Source: Carya illinoinensis
Taxonomy: Eukaryota > Streptophyta > Magnoliopsida > Fagales > Juglandaceae
Direction of reading: 5' to 3'
DNA length: 64,000 nt
Assembly (NCBI RefSeq): GCF_018687715.1
Contig: NC_056755.1
Span: forward strand, 11,777,501-11,841,500
The first letter of the stretch is position 1. Each line of letters opens with the position of its first letter. This document shows positions 35,731-45,508 of the stretch, in pieces. The notes under the pieces are model-generated. The model searched no databases. It saw nothing but the letters and a program-made list of their open reading frames with translations, and had not been told where the DNA came from. The position numbers and the translations under genes are program-made.

Positions 35731-36159
35731 AAATATGCACCTTGTGAGAGGAACGACTATTTAATTTGAATAAAGTACAATTTTAAAATTTGCCTTTATA
35801 TCTTGTGGAAATCTTAATTTGGTAACTCATATAATATATACGGAAATATTTTAAATATAAAAAAATTATATAAAAATAAACCTACAAATTAATATAATTT
35901 GATACAGTATATTATATTATAAAGTTACTTTTATTATAAAGTAAATTTAACTGATCCTATAAAATTACGTATGTCTATTTATAAATTTATTTTATATAAT
36001 TTTTTTGTGTATATAACAGTTCTCTAGTACATAAAATGATAATATTTATTATATTCTTCTTACTCCATATATATATATATATATCAACGGAAAAAGAAAA
36101 AACAAAAAAAAAAGGTGAAGAACCATAAATGATCCATGATATGATCTCTTAAGGTTCTG

Positions 36160-36370
36160 CTTGGCCACTAAGAATTTTCAGATGAAAATTTTGAGTTTTA
36201 AGATAAAATATTAAAATATTATATTTTAATATTATTATTGTTTTGGAATTTGAAAAAGTTAAGAAAAAGTTGAATTATTTATTATATTTTGTATTGGGAT
36301 TTGGGAAAGTTATAATGATGAGATGAGAATTTTGAGTTTGAGATGAAAATTTTAAGTGGCCAAACACAAT
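36160..36370. repeat. MITE copy with visible terminal inverted repeats
   Basis: Starts CTTGGCCACTAAGAATTTTC and ends AAAATTTTAAGTGGCCAAAC, an inverted repeat of about 20 bp with one or two changes. The interior has ATAAAATATTAAAATATTAT, TTTGAAAAAGTT and TTATAATGATGAGATGAG. It ends about 95 bp left of the Copia element. Confidence 0.65.
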
Positions 36371-36465
36371 CTAAAGCAACTAATAATTAATCTGACAATT
36401 TTTTTAATTAATTGTGCATGTTACCATACACGCAAGTGATATTTTCGTGGATAGATAATAGAAAG

Positions 36466-36524
36466 TGTTGCCCAGATGACCAACTCAATTCACCCCCCCT
36501 CTTGTGTTAGTCATCTGGGCAACA
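36466..36524 (+). repeat. Left terminus: 59-bp fold-back 'LTR'
   Basis: TGTTGCCCAGATGAC at 36466-36480 is the exact reverse complement of GTCATCTGGGCAACA at 36510-36524. The arms extend to 19 bases with one mismatch (inner CAAC against GTTA). The loop CTCAATTCACCCCCCCTCTT is typical of the end of SIRE U5. The right arm directly precedes the primer-binding site, so it is the genuine U5 end and the left arm is its inverted copy. Confidence 0.9.
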
Positions 36525-36526
36525 AT

Positions 36527-36539
36527 TGGTATCAGAGCT
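36527..36539 (+). other. Primer-binding site (initiator Met tRNA)
   Basis: TGGTATCAGAGCT, two bases after the CAACA end of the left terminus, matches the complement of the 3' end of plant initiator methionine tRNA over 12 bases. It fixes the 3' edge of the U5 end. Confidence 0.85.
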
Positions 36540-36583
36540 AAGAGCTCTATTATAAGATTAACTATCTTTTGAGTTAAGATCTT

Positions 36584-38218
36584 ATGGCTAACATTGCAGC
36601 TTCATTTGGTGAAGGTCAATCTAGTAGTCGGCCTCCACTCTTTTGTGGAGATAATTACTCATTCTGGAAAGTTAGAATGAGAATATTTCTTCAAGCTCAA
36701 GGTAGAGAAATATGGAAATGTATTGTAAATGGACCTTATATTCCAACAAAAGTGGTTGGTGGAGTAAAGGTCAAAAAGGAAGAAGAAGAGTTTGATCGTG
36801 AAGACGATAGACTTTATACTTTAAATTTAACTGCTATAAATTTATTATATAATGCTCTTAATGGAAATGAGTTTAATAGAATAATGAATTGCGCTACGGC
36901 AAAGGAAATTTGGGATAACTTGGAAGTAACTTATGAAGGAACTTCGCAAGTCAAGGAATCAAAAATTTATATTCTTACTCATGAATATGAAATGTTTAAG
37001 ATGAATGATGATGAATCTATTTCTAGTATGCACACTCGTTTTACTAACATCATAAACAGCTTGACAGCTCTTGGCAAAGTTTATTCCAAGGTGGAGATAG
37101 TAAGAAAAATTCTCAACTCTTTACCAAAACGTTGGGAATCAAAAGTTACAGCGATTCTTGAAGCTAGAGACCTCAAGAAGCTCGAAGTCAATGAACTCAT
37201 CGGGTCACTTATCACCCATGAGTACACATTGAAAAGAGGAGAAGAAGAAGGAAAGCCAAAGAAGAGTTTAGCACTTAAAGCTGTTCCTCATGAAAGTGAA
37301 AGTGATGAAGATGAGGAAAATGACGATAAAGATGAAGAAGTTGCGATGATAACAAGAAGAATTCAGAGGTTCTTGAAGAAAAATAGAACTCCTCCGAGGA
37401 AATCTTTCAAAAAATTTTCCAAAAAAGATTCAGGTAAAAACGACACTTTAATTTGTTATAAATGCAATAAACCTGGTCATATCAAGCCAGATTGTCCTCT
37501 GCTAAAGAAAGATCGAAACAAGGGCAAGAAAGCAATGAAAGCTACATGGGATGATGATTCAAGTAGCTCAGATAGTGAAGCAAGCAATGAAGAATCAGCA
37601 AATCTTTGTCTTATGGCTAAAGATGACATTGAGGTAACAAATCTTGATAATATTGAAAATCCTTCATATGAAGAATTGCAAAATGTTTTAGAAGAGATTT
37701 ATGAGGAATTTGAAAAATTGGGTATCAAGTATACTGCTTTGAAAAAGAAAAATTCTTCTTTAACAAACGAAATTGAAATTTTAAGAAAAAAAAGTATCAT
37801 TTTGAAAGATGAAAATCTTGAATTGAATAAGAAGAAAACCGATTTAGAAAATATTGTTGAAAACTTTACGAATGGAAAAAGAAATTTTGAAAAACTTCTT
37901 GGTAGTCAAAGATGTGTTTTTGACAAGGCAGGTTTGGGATATATGCCAAAACAAAAATACAAACCTTATAAAAATTTCTTTGATAATCATTCTACCTCAA
38001 AGACTAATATTCAAAATTCTTTTCATAAAAATAATTTTGTCAAAAAAGGATATTATTATAATCATTCAAGTTTTTCATATATGTCACATGCTATTTGTAA
38101 TTTTTGTAATAGAAATGGTCATAATTATCATACTTGTCCTATTAGAAGAAATCATACAATGACTATTAGGGCCATATGGGTACCTAAAAATCTTGTTTCT
38201 TCTAATACTAATAAATAA
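36584..38218 (+). CDS. Copia gag polyprotein, 544 residues, open
   Basis: Structural protein that forms the virus-like particle. Residues 1-220 are the Copia gag domain (PPLFCGDNYSFWKVRMRIFL, AKEIWDNLEVTYEGTSQVKE, LTALGKVYSKVEIVRKILNS). An acidic segment precedes a basic one. A zinc knuckle CYKCNKPGHIKPDC lies at 291-304, then a Glu/Lys-rich coiled-coil stretch (about 370-440) and a second knuckle CNFCNRNGHNYHTC at 505-518. It ends in TAA after NLVSSNTNK, where SIRE elements have a gag-pol junction. The pol frame does not follow directly, so Pol expression would need a frame change or the junction is mutated. Confidence 0.9.
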   Translation: MANIAASFGEGQSSSRPPLFCGDNYSFWKVRMRIFLQAQGREIWKCIVNGPYIPTKVVGGVKVKKEEEEFDREDDRLYTLNLTAINLLYNALNGNEFNRIMNCATAKEIWDNLEVTYEGTSQVKESKIYILTHEYEMFKMNDDESISSMHTRFTNIINSLTALGKVYSKVEIVRKILNSLPKRWESKVTAILEARDLKKLEVNELIGSLITHEYTLKRGEEEGKPKKSLALKAVPHESESDEDEENDDKDEEVAMITRRIQRFLKKNRTPPRKSFKKFSKKDSGKNDTLICYKCNKPGHIKPDCPLLKKDRNKGKKAMKATWDDDSSSSDSEASNEESANLCLMAKDDIEVTNLDNIENPSYEELQNVLEEIYEEFEKLGIKYTALKKKNSSLTNEIEILRKKSIILKDENLELNKKKTDLENIVENFTNGKRNFEKLLGSQRCVFDKAGLGYMPKQKYKPYKNFFDNHSTSKTNIQNSFHKNNFVKKGYYYNHSSFSYMSHAICNFCNRNGHNYHTCPIRRNHTMTIRAIWVPKNLVSSNTNK

Positions 38219-38276
38219 AGGACCCAAAGAACTTGGGTACCAAGAAAAATCATTTTAATTGTTTTTATAGGTATGC

Positions 38277-41200
38277 ATGAAGTCATCCACAAGCAAAAAT
38301 AAGTGGTTTTTAGATAGTGGATGTTCAAGACACATGACGGGAGACAAGACTAAGTTCTTTGATCTTAGATCTAAAGAAGAAGGACACGTGACATTTGGAG
38401 ACAACTCGAAAGGGAAGATCGTGGGAATAGGAAAAATTGGTAATGAATCTTCTCTCATAATTGAAGATGTTCTACTTGTTGAAGGTTTAAAACATAATCT
38501 TTTGAGCATAAGTCAATTATGTGATAAAGGATTTACAGTTACTTTTAAAATGGATAAATGCATTATTTTGAATGATCATGATTGTAATATTTGTTTTATT
38601 GCTTTTAGAAACAATAATGTTTATACAATTGATTTTGAAGAAATTACCTTACAAGATGCTATTTGCTTGTCAGCTCAAAATGAAACTAGTTGGTTATGGC
38701 ATAGAAGATTAGGTCATGCCAACATGGAACTTATTTCCAAACTTTCAAAAAATGATCTTGTGAGAGGTTTACCAAAAACATATTTTCTTAAAGACAAAAT
38801 TTGTGATGCATGTCAATTTGGTAAACAAACAAAAACTTCTTTTAAAACTAAGAAACATATTTCCACTACTAGACCATTGCAACTGATACACATGGATCTT
38901 TTTGGACCAAATAGAGTTGCAAGTCTAGGAGGAAAATATTATGCATTTGTTATTGTTGATGATTTCTCTAGATATACTTGGGTCATCTTTCTTGCTCATA
39001 AAGATGAGGCACATAATGCCTTTACCAAGTTATGCAAGAGAATTCAAAATGAAAAGGGCTATACTATTTCAAGTATCCGAAGTGATAGGGGAAAAGAATT
39101 TGTTAATAAAAATATTGAAACATTTTGTGATGAAAACGGTTTTATTCATAATTTTTCTGCTCCTCGAACTCCTCAACAAAATGGGGTAGTAGAGAGGAAA
39201 AATAGATCTCTTCAAGAGATGGCAAGAACAATGCTCAATGAGAACAACTTGCCTAGTTATTTTTGGGCCGAAGCGGTAAGTACTGCATGTTATGTTATAA
39301 ATAGAGTTATGTTAAGGTCTAAATTAGATAAAACCCCCTATGAGCTTTGGAATGAGAAAAAGCCCAACATTGGTTACTTTCATGTATTTGGATGCAAATG
39401 TTTTATTTTGAATGACAGAGATAATTTAGGCAAGTTTGATGCAAAATCTGATGAAGGTATTTTTCTCGGGTATTCTACTAATAGTAAAGCTTATAGAGTA
39501 TTCAACAAAAAGACTTTAACTGTACAAGAATCTATGCATGTAGTATTTGATGAATCTAATTCTCCACTCTCCAAGAAATCTATTGATGAAGAAACATAAG
39601 GTATAAATAACACAGAAAGTCTCAATATCAACAAAGAGAAAGCAATAGAGGAAGTTCAACATGGAGCCATCAGGAAAGATCATCAAAATTTAATACAAGA
39701 TGCAACCAAACAGTGGAAATTTGTGAAAGATCATCCAGTGGAACAAATTTTGGGAGAACCTTCACAAGGTGTAAGTACTCGATCATCTCTTAGAAATATT
39801 TGTAATCATACTGCTTTTCTATCTCAAATTGAACCCAAAAATATTGATGACGCACTTCTTGATGAATCTTGGATTCTAGCTATGCAAGAAGAGTTGAATC
39901 AATTTGAAAGAAATGATGTTTGGACACTTGTTCCTAGACCCAAAAATTATACTATTATTGGAACAAAATGGGTTTTTAGAAACAAGAAAGATGAGTCTGG
40001 AGTCATTACTAGAAATAAGGCTCGACTTGTAGCCCAAGGTTTTAATCAAGAAGAAGGAATCGATTATGATGAGACATATGCACCTGTCGCAAGATTAGAA
40101 GCTATTCGAATGCTACTTGCATATGCTTGTTATAAAGATTTCAAACTTTTTCAAATGGATGTTAAAAGTGCTTTCTTAAATGGTTTTATAAATGAAGAGG
40201 TATATGTTGAGCAACCTCCAGGTTTTGAAAATCATATTTCCCCAAATCATGTTTTCAAACTCACAAAAGCACTATATGGACTTAAACAAGCTCCTAGAGC
40301 TTGGTACGAGAGACTCAGTGGTTTCTTGATTGAAAAAGGTTTTTCAAGAGGAAAAATCGACACAACTCTTTTCATTAAATATGAAAATGATGATATTCTT
40401 TTGATTCAGATTTATGTTGATGATATAATATTCGGTGCTACTAATGAAAATATGTGTCAAGTTTTTGCTAAGACTATGCAGGAAGAATTTGAGATGAGCA
40501 TGATGGGTGAACTTACATTCTTTCTCGGATTGCAAATTAAGCAAGCAAAAAGTGGGACATTCATCAATCAATCAAAATATATTAAGGAATTACTGAAGAA
40601 GTTTGGGATGGAAAATGCTAAGGAAATTGGAACACCAATGAGCCCATCAACTAAACTTGATAAAGATGAATCCGGTAAGCCAGTTGACTCGAAGATATAT
40701 CGAGGTATGATTGGTAGCTTATTATATTTAACAGCCAGTAGACCAGATATTATGTTTAGTGTGTGCTTATGTGCACGTTTTCAATCATCTCCAAAAGAAT
40801 CACATTTAATTGCAGTTAAGCGCATTCTTAGATATCTTAGTGGTACAATTAACCTAGGGTTATGGTACCCTAAGCACACATCTTTCGATCTAATCAGCTA
40901 CACAGATGCAAATTATGCTGGCTGTAAAATAGATCGAAAAAGCACTAGTGGAGCATGCCATTTCTTAGGTCATGCATTAGTTTCCTGGTTTAGTAAAAAA
41001 CAAAATTCTGTTGCACTATCTACTGCTGAGGCAGAATATGTTGCTGCGGGTAGTTGTTGTGCTCAAGTTCTCTACATGAAGCAACAACTTGAAGATTTTA
41101 AACTCATGTATAATCACATTTCAATCAAATGTGATAATACAAGTGCTATAAATCTTTCAAAGAACCCAATACAACATTCTAGAACTAAGCTTATTGAAAT

Positions 41201-41366
41201 AAGGTATCATTTTCTTCGAGATCATGTGCAAAAAGGTGATATAATGTTAGAGTTCACAAACACACACGATCAGTTAGCAGATATTTTCACAAAACCTTTA
41301 CCAGAAGATAGATTATGTATGATCAGAAGAGAAATAAGTATGATGCATGCTATGAATATCTCTTAA
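38277..41366 (+). pseudogene. Copia pol: protease, integrase, RT, RNase H; one internal stop
   Basis: One reading frame interrupted only by TAA at 39597-39599. The protease active site DSG is in WFLDSGCSRHMTGD (residues 13-15). Integrase: zinc region HRRLGHANM...CDACQFGKQ, and the DDE residues in HMDLFGPNR, SIRSDRGKEFV and NGVVERKNRSL. After the stop come the RT ([58 protein letters not shown] active site) and RNase H ([31 protein letters not shown]). The integrase-RT linker remains open on both sides of the stop. The near-intact state fits a young insertion that was mobilised in trans or mutated since. Confidence 0.92.
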
Positions 41367-41415
41367 AAGATAGACCAGAGTCAATAAAAATAGAGATAGA
41401 TTTTTTTTAATACTT

Positions 41416-41853
41416 TTACATAAATTTGAGATTCTTAGCCTCATGTTTGAGACGCTCATTCTCTTCATACAATATCATGTCATTCTTATTCATGGGAACT
41501 GGCAAGCGGAATGAAGAATCTAATAAAGATTTCAACTGTTTATTCTTCTGCCGAATGATTCCTTCCCTTGTGTGAGACTCTTGAACAATTTGTTGAAGTA
41601 CAACAATTTGTTCTTTGAGCTTTTCAACTTCGTGATTTTTGGCTTGTAGCCGCTGAGAAAAAGCCACAATAGAGGAAGAGTAGCGAGTCCCAAGACTCAC
41701 CAAGTCATAAATAGCATCAGAATCTGACTTATTAGTCAGATTATTATTTTCTTGCTGCAACATGGCACCAATGGTAGCTGCAGAAAGAACAGGAGGTTGA
41801 GATGCAGAATGCCTCATGGATGGATCTAGAGAAATGTTAGAAGAATGAGCCAT
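41416..41853 (-). CDS. Antisense ORF 1 of the Copia element, coiled coil
   Basis: Encodes 145 residues from ATG 41853 (the frame also opens from 41988, but MAHSSNISLDPSMR follows a plausible TATA box and a C/T-rich leader). The N-terminus is Ser/Thr-rich; the body is helical with coiled-coil heptads (LQAKNHEVEKLKEQIVVLQQ, RQKNKQLKSLL, YEENERLKHEAKN). It is paralogous to antisense ORF 2: SDAIYDLVSLGTRYSSSIVA parallels SEIIAESRMLSNQYAASVTI. It lies tail-to-tail with pol. Extra ORFs between pol and the 3' LTR, some antisense, are known from several plant LTR retrotransposon lineages; their function is unknown to me. Confidence 0.7.
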   Translation of the reverse strand: MAHSSNISLDPSMRHSASQPPVLSAATIGAMLQQENNNLTNKSDSDAIYDLVSLGTRYSSSIVAFSQRLQAKNHEVEKLKEQIVVLQQIVQESHTREGIIRQKNKQLKSLLDSSFRLPVPMNKNDMILYEENERLKHEAKNLKFM

Positions 41854-41956
41854 TGAGAAAAGAATAGAAGGCTTAAAACGAGAATGCTGAAGGAATGCAG
41901 ATGAGTTATAGAGATGAGATGAAAACTTGATGCGGATTAGATGAACTTCAGGACTG

Positions 41957-41964
41957 ATTTTATA
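41957..41964 (-). promoter_or_regulatory. TATA-like box for antisense ORF 1
   Basis: The - strand reads CTCTATAAAATCAG, 104 bases upstream of ATG 41853. The intervening leader is C/T-rich and has no ATG if transcription starts about 30 bases downstream. Confidence 0.45.
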
Positions 41965-42096
41965 GAGATAGCATAAAGAATAAGACAAACTATTTTCTCT
42001 TCAAATCTTATTTAGTCAAAAGAAATACAAGATATGCTGGACACACATTGTCAAAAGTTTTCTTACTAAGCCAGCGAGATTAACAGTAGATTGTCC

Positions 42097-42549
42097 CTAT
42101 TTTTCTAGTAAACGATGAACCTCTGCTGTTATCTGCCGATGTTGACCTTGTATCTGAACCCTTTCTCGTTCCAGCTCTTCTATTCGTGGTTGCAGATCAT
42201 GAGCATACCAATCTGCAAATTTTTTCAACTCTTGGTTTTCTTGCTTTAGCCTTTTATTCTCACTATCCTTATTAGCAAGCTTCTGTCGTAACTCAGATAT
42301 TTGCATGTTAAGATGATCAATCTCACTCACCCTCGCCATTAACCTTCGAGACATGATCGTAACAGAGGCAGCATATTGATTACTGAGCATTCTTGATTCT
42401 GCAATAATCTCAGAATCAGCCTTACTAGAAAAACGGTTCACTGCTCCTATCATGGTATTGACGGCCTCAGGAGAGAAGATTGATGATTGATGCGTCAAGG
42501 GTTCCTGATTCAAGTCTGGAACATTAGTGGAAGAGAATTGCTCAGTCAT
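42097..42549 (-). CDS. Antisense ORF 2 of the Copia element, coiled coil
   Basis: Encodes 150 residues, MTEQFSSTNVPDLNQEPLTH to EVHRLLEK. An N-terminal Ser/Pro-rich part precedes SPEAVNTMIGAVNRFSSKAD, then a strongly coiled-coil body (VSEIDHLNMQISELRQKLAN, NKRLKQENQELKKF, IEELERERVQIQGQHR). Length, layout and several aligned stretches match antisense ORF 1, so the pair arose by duplication. No transmembrane segment or zinc motif is visible. Both frames are open although pol carries a stop, which suggests they may be maintained independently. Confidence 0.7.
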   Translation of the reverse strand: MTEQFSSTNVPDLNQEPLTHQSSIFSPEAVNTMIGAVNRFSSKADSEIIAESRMLSNQYAASVTIMSRRLMARVSEIDHLNMQISELRQKLANKDSENKRLKQENQELKKFADWYAHDLQPRIEELERERVQIQGQHRQITAEVHRLLEK

Positions 42550-42625
42550 TCTATCGTTGTGGAAAAACAGAACTCAGGTCAAGAAGTGATTATTTTTTTG
42601 GCATCCGATAGATGAAAATGATCAT

Positions 42626-42634
42626 TTTTTTATA
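42626..42634 (-). promoter_or_regulatory. TATA-like box for antisense ORF 2
   Basis: The - strand reads TTTCTATAAAAAAATG, 77 bases upstream of ATG 42549. The position suits a plant core promoter for the antisense ORF. Confidence 0.4.
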
Positions 42635-42842
42635 GAAACTCGGAGCCTTCAATCCCGTTTGTCAACAACATCAGGCGATTGTTTAAATCTTCAGCCGTAT
42701 TAAATTCATAGAGTTAGGCCTCGAGGCTTTGCAGCACTTGTCGGGTCACGGACGGCTCCATTTTTCAACTATCTATAGTGACTATTAAACGCATCGTTTT
42801 CTTCAGTCCATTTTCTTGTTGCGGATCCTTTTTAATGATGCC

Positions 42843-42854
42843 AAAAGGGGGAGA
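42843..42854 (+). other. Upstream polypurine tract of the Copia element
   Basis: AAAAGGGGGAGA followed by AGTGTTAG. A second, LTR-adjacent tract lies 170 bases downstream. Duplicate purine tracts are usual in SIRE-type elements. Confidence 0.65.
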
Positions 42855-43012
42855 AGTGTTAGACTAGAACATTAACATTGTTTAAATTGCTAAACTTGTT
42901 ATATATGCTTGGAATTATATTTATACTTTTGCTTGAAAAACTAACGCATATTTTCAGGGGAAGCTTAAGTATTAATATAGGTTTCAAGTTCTATCAAATA
43001 TTTGTCATCATC

Positions 43013-43026
43013 AAAAAGGGGGAGAT
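43013..43026 (+). other. Polypurine tract next to the right terminus
   Basis: AAAAAGGGGGAGAT directly precedes TGTTGAACTC at 43027, the start of U3. It is the plus-strand priming site. Confidence 0.8.
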
Positions 43027-43976
43027 TGTTGAACTCAAGATTTCAAGTTTCATGTGATTATAAATCTACACATGGATTTTGATGATAACAAATGAATTCA
43101 AAGAATAAAGAAGTCTCAAGCTCAAGTTGTCTACACAATGGAGTCAAGCACATCAAGGAAACAAGCATGAGCAAGAAGGGAACAAGTTCACATTAAAATT
43201 ATAGAGTAATGTTGTAAATCTCTTCAAAATTCGAAATTAGGATTAATGCTCAAAATTAATATTTTATCATAAAGCATTAAAATACATTTTCCACATGTGC
43301 ATGAATATTTTTGAAAATTAACTTTGAAAATATTAAAGATGATTGATTGTTATCTTTCACATGTGCATGTTTTATTTGAATATTTTCAAAAGTGATTGAT
43401 GCTTTTTTAGACTTATACAAAAAGTAAAAGATTAGATTTGAATTTTTTTTTAAAATGAAAGTGTGCTCATTTTGTCATATGCCAAAAGTAAAAGATTACA
43501 AACCTAATCTTTTACTTTTGGCATATGACAAAATGAGCACACTTTCATTTTCAAAAAAAATTCAAATCTAATCTTTTACTTTTTGTATAAGTCTAAAAAA
43601 GCATCAATCACTTTTGAAAATATTCAAATAAAACATGCACATGTGAAAGATGACAGTCAATCATCTTTAATATTTTCAAAGTTAATTTTCAAAAATATTC
43701 ATGCACATGTGGAAAATGTATTTTAATGCTTTATGATAAAATATTAATTTTGAGCATTAATCCTAATTTCGAATTTTGAAGAGATTTACAACATTACTCT
43801 ATAATTTTAATGTGAACTTGTTCCCTTCTTGCTCATGCTTGTTTCCTTGATGTGCTTGACTCCATTGTGTAGACAACTTGAGCTTGAGACTTCTTTATTC
43901 TTTGAATTCATTTGTTATCATCAAAATCCATGTGTAGATTTATAATCACATGAAACTTGAAATCTTGAGTTCAACA
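43027..43976. repeat. Right terminus: 950-bp near-perfect palindrome
   Basis: Arm 43027-43498 is the reverse complement of 43505-43976, with a six-base spacer CAAACC. The arms are 472 bp each with no net length difference. By eye I find about three mismatches (two T/C changes near 43347-43351, one near 43451). It starts TGTTGAACTCAAGATTTC and ends GAAATCTTGAGTTCAACA, next to the GAAAG target duplication. The left arm is the U3 start expected after the purine tract; the right arm is an inverted copy in place of the rest of the LTR. Confidence 0.95.
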
Positions 43977-43981
43977 GAAAG

Positions 43982-45394
43982 TTTTCTCCATCTCTTCCAA
44001 GCATAAAAACCTCCCACCACTGTTGTTGGTATAACCTCCTTTCCTCAAGACGCGGTTGGAAAGTTGACTCCACCCTCCCTCCCCTTGTCTAGCCTTTGTA
44101 AGACCTGTTTATAGTTTGTTTTTTCAGTTTTCCTTTAATTCCCCACCCATAACACTGAAATGCTCAGATCTGCACTCCACCAGCCTCCAACGACCACCAC
44201 GATCCCCAACATTAGATTCTCCAACCGCGCATGAGAGTCAGGTGTCCCAGCATCAGATTCTCCGACCTATACTTTACTGCCAATGGTGGCAGATGAGCTA
44301 CACGCTACTCCACAGCTAGTGGCAATTTTTCGCCAGCTATTCAACTCATATTCTGATTGCTACTTTTCTATATTCTTACTTTTCCTAACCAATGATCAAG
44401 ATAAAGTAGTTGTGAAAGTCTACTTCAGCCAGATCAACCCAGCAAAATGTAGCACACATGAATTTACTACGGCTTCTAGCCATAATCTTATAATTTATTT
44501 ATTAAATTATATAAAAACCGCTTCAAGCAGTTTTCCTTTATGGGAAATGAGTGGGAGCTAAACTTCCGACTCCAGTTCTCTCTTTTATTTATTTTTTATT
44601 TTTTGATTGTGTTGTATTTATTAGTTTTCATATGATTGTTGGGGACTCCAATCTTATTAAATTTTATACTCGATAACTATTTAATTTATCTATGATACGA
44701 TTGCTTAAAAAAATAATAAGTGATCTTTTCGTAAGGAAATCATATCAAATCACTATTTTCAACTTTATAACCCCACTCTTACATATAAAGTCCAAGATAA
44801 ATATATTTTTTTAAAAAAGGTTATAAAATTTATCTCTTGGTAGTTATTTTTTTATTCAGGACAACGATACCGGCCACGTCGATGGCCATCATGCGGACGT
44901 GGAACTTACTAGGAAGGTCCCAATACAATATCACATCACCAACTGTTTCAGTTGGGAATGGTTCCGAGTGATATCCCAAAGCAAAAAAGCAAAAAGGTTA
45001 TGCTTTATCTCAAAATCCAACTTCATGCATCTTTATACCTTTTTTTCCCCCTCAAGTGATTGTCAAACTCGGATAACCAATGCCAAATGAAGATAAAAAG
45101 AAGAATAACACTAATATTGAAGATAAAAAGAAGAACAACACATGGAAGCTTGGAGACTCATGATCGATCAATACGTGAAAAATAAATTAACTATCATATA
45201 TAGATCATCATCATGACCCCAAAATCGACACGATGATAAGAATTTTATGCCAATCGAGGAAAAAATGGACAGATATGCTGGCTAGGAATTGCTAGCTATG
45301 ATAAGACGTATTACTAAGATCAAGCATAAGTGACAAATTAAACGGATAATATGGAGGCATGAGCGCTAAATTAAACTTAAATTGTGAAGGCCGT

Positions 45395-45444
<50 letters not shown>

Positions 45445-45508
45445 ATCATGCACCAAAAGATAAAGAGGTACGGGATTCGCATTTCCACTACTTCACAATT
45501 TCTCTTTG
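43982..45508. other. Intergenic, no gene supported
   Basis: Includes a C-rich stretch (44000-44280) with short open frames that match nothing I recognise, and a TA microsatellite at about 45399-45441. Confidence 0.4.

Larger units (their letters stand above)
32554..36157. other. Intergenic, repeat-rich, no gene supported
   Basis: AT-rich spacer with TA microsatellites (34060-34080, 35155-35172), a 17-bp tandem duplication AGGTATACTGATTTCT (35513-35546) and two repeat copies listed separately. A short open frame at 33961-34209 follows a TTTCAG acceptor-like site but resembles no protein I know. Confidence 0.4.
36466..43976 (+). mobile_element. Ty1/Copia SIRE-like element with palindromic termini
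   Basis: Flanked by the 5-bp duplication GAAAG (36461-36465 and 43977-43981). The order of parts is primer-binding site, gag, protease-integrase-RT-RNase H, two antisense ORFs, two polypurine tracts and the right terminus. Gag with two zinc knuckles, PR-INT-RT-RH order and AAAAGGGGGAGA tracts fit the SIRE/Maximus lineage. Instead of two identical LTRs, the left end is a 59-bp inverted repeat built from the end of U5 and the right end is a 950-bp palindrome built from the start of U3. The element therefore has no complete LTR and probably no LTR promoter for its sense genes. Confidence 0.93.

Noticed and set aside
41416..42549. The Copia antisense ORFs as an envelope-like gene
   Set aside because: They are antisense, coiled coil, and show neither a signal peptide nor a transmembrane segment.
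43027..43976. The palindrome as an assembly or long-read fold-back artefact
   Set aside because: The target duplication GAAAG sits at the exact end of the palindrome and the left end shows the same kind of inversion, which an artefact would not produce. Raw reads would still settle it.
43027..43976. The palindrome as a separate MITE or fold-back transposon inserted in the LTR
   Set aside because: Its left edge is exactly the LTR start after the polypurine tract and its right edge is the element boundary with the element's own target duplication; a separate insertion would have its own flanking duplications inside the LTR.
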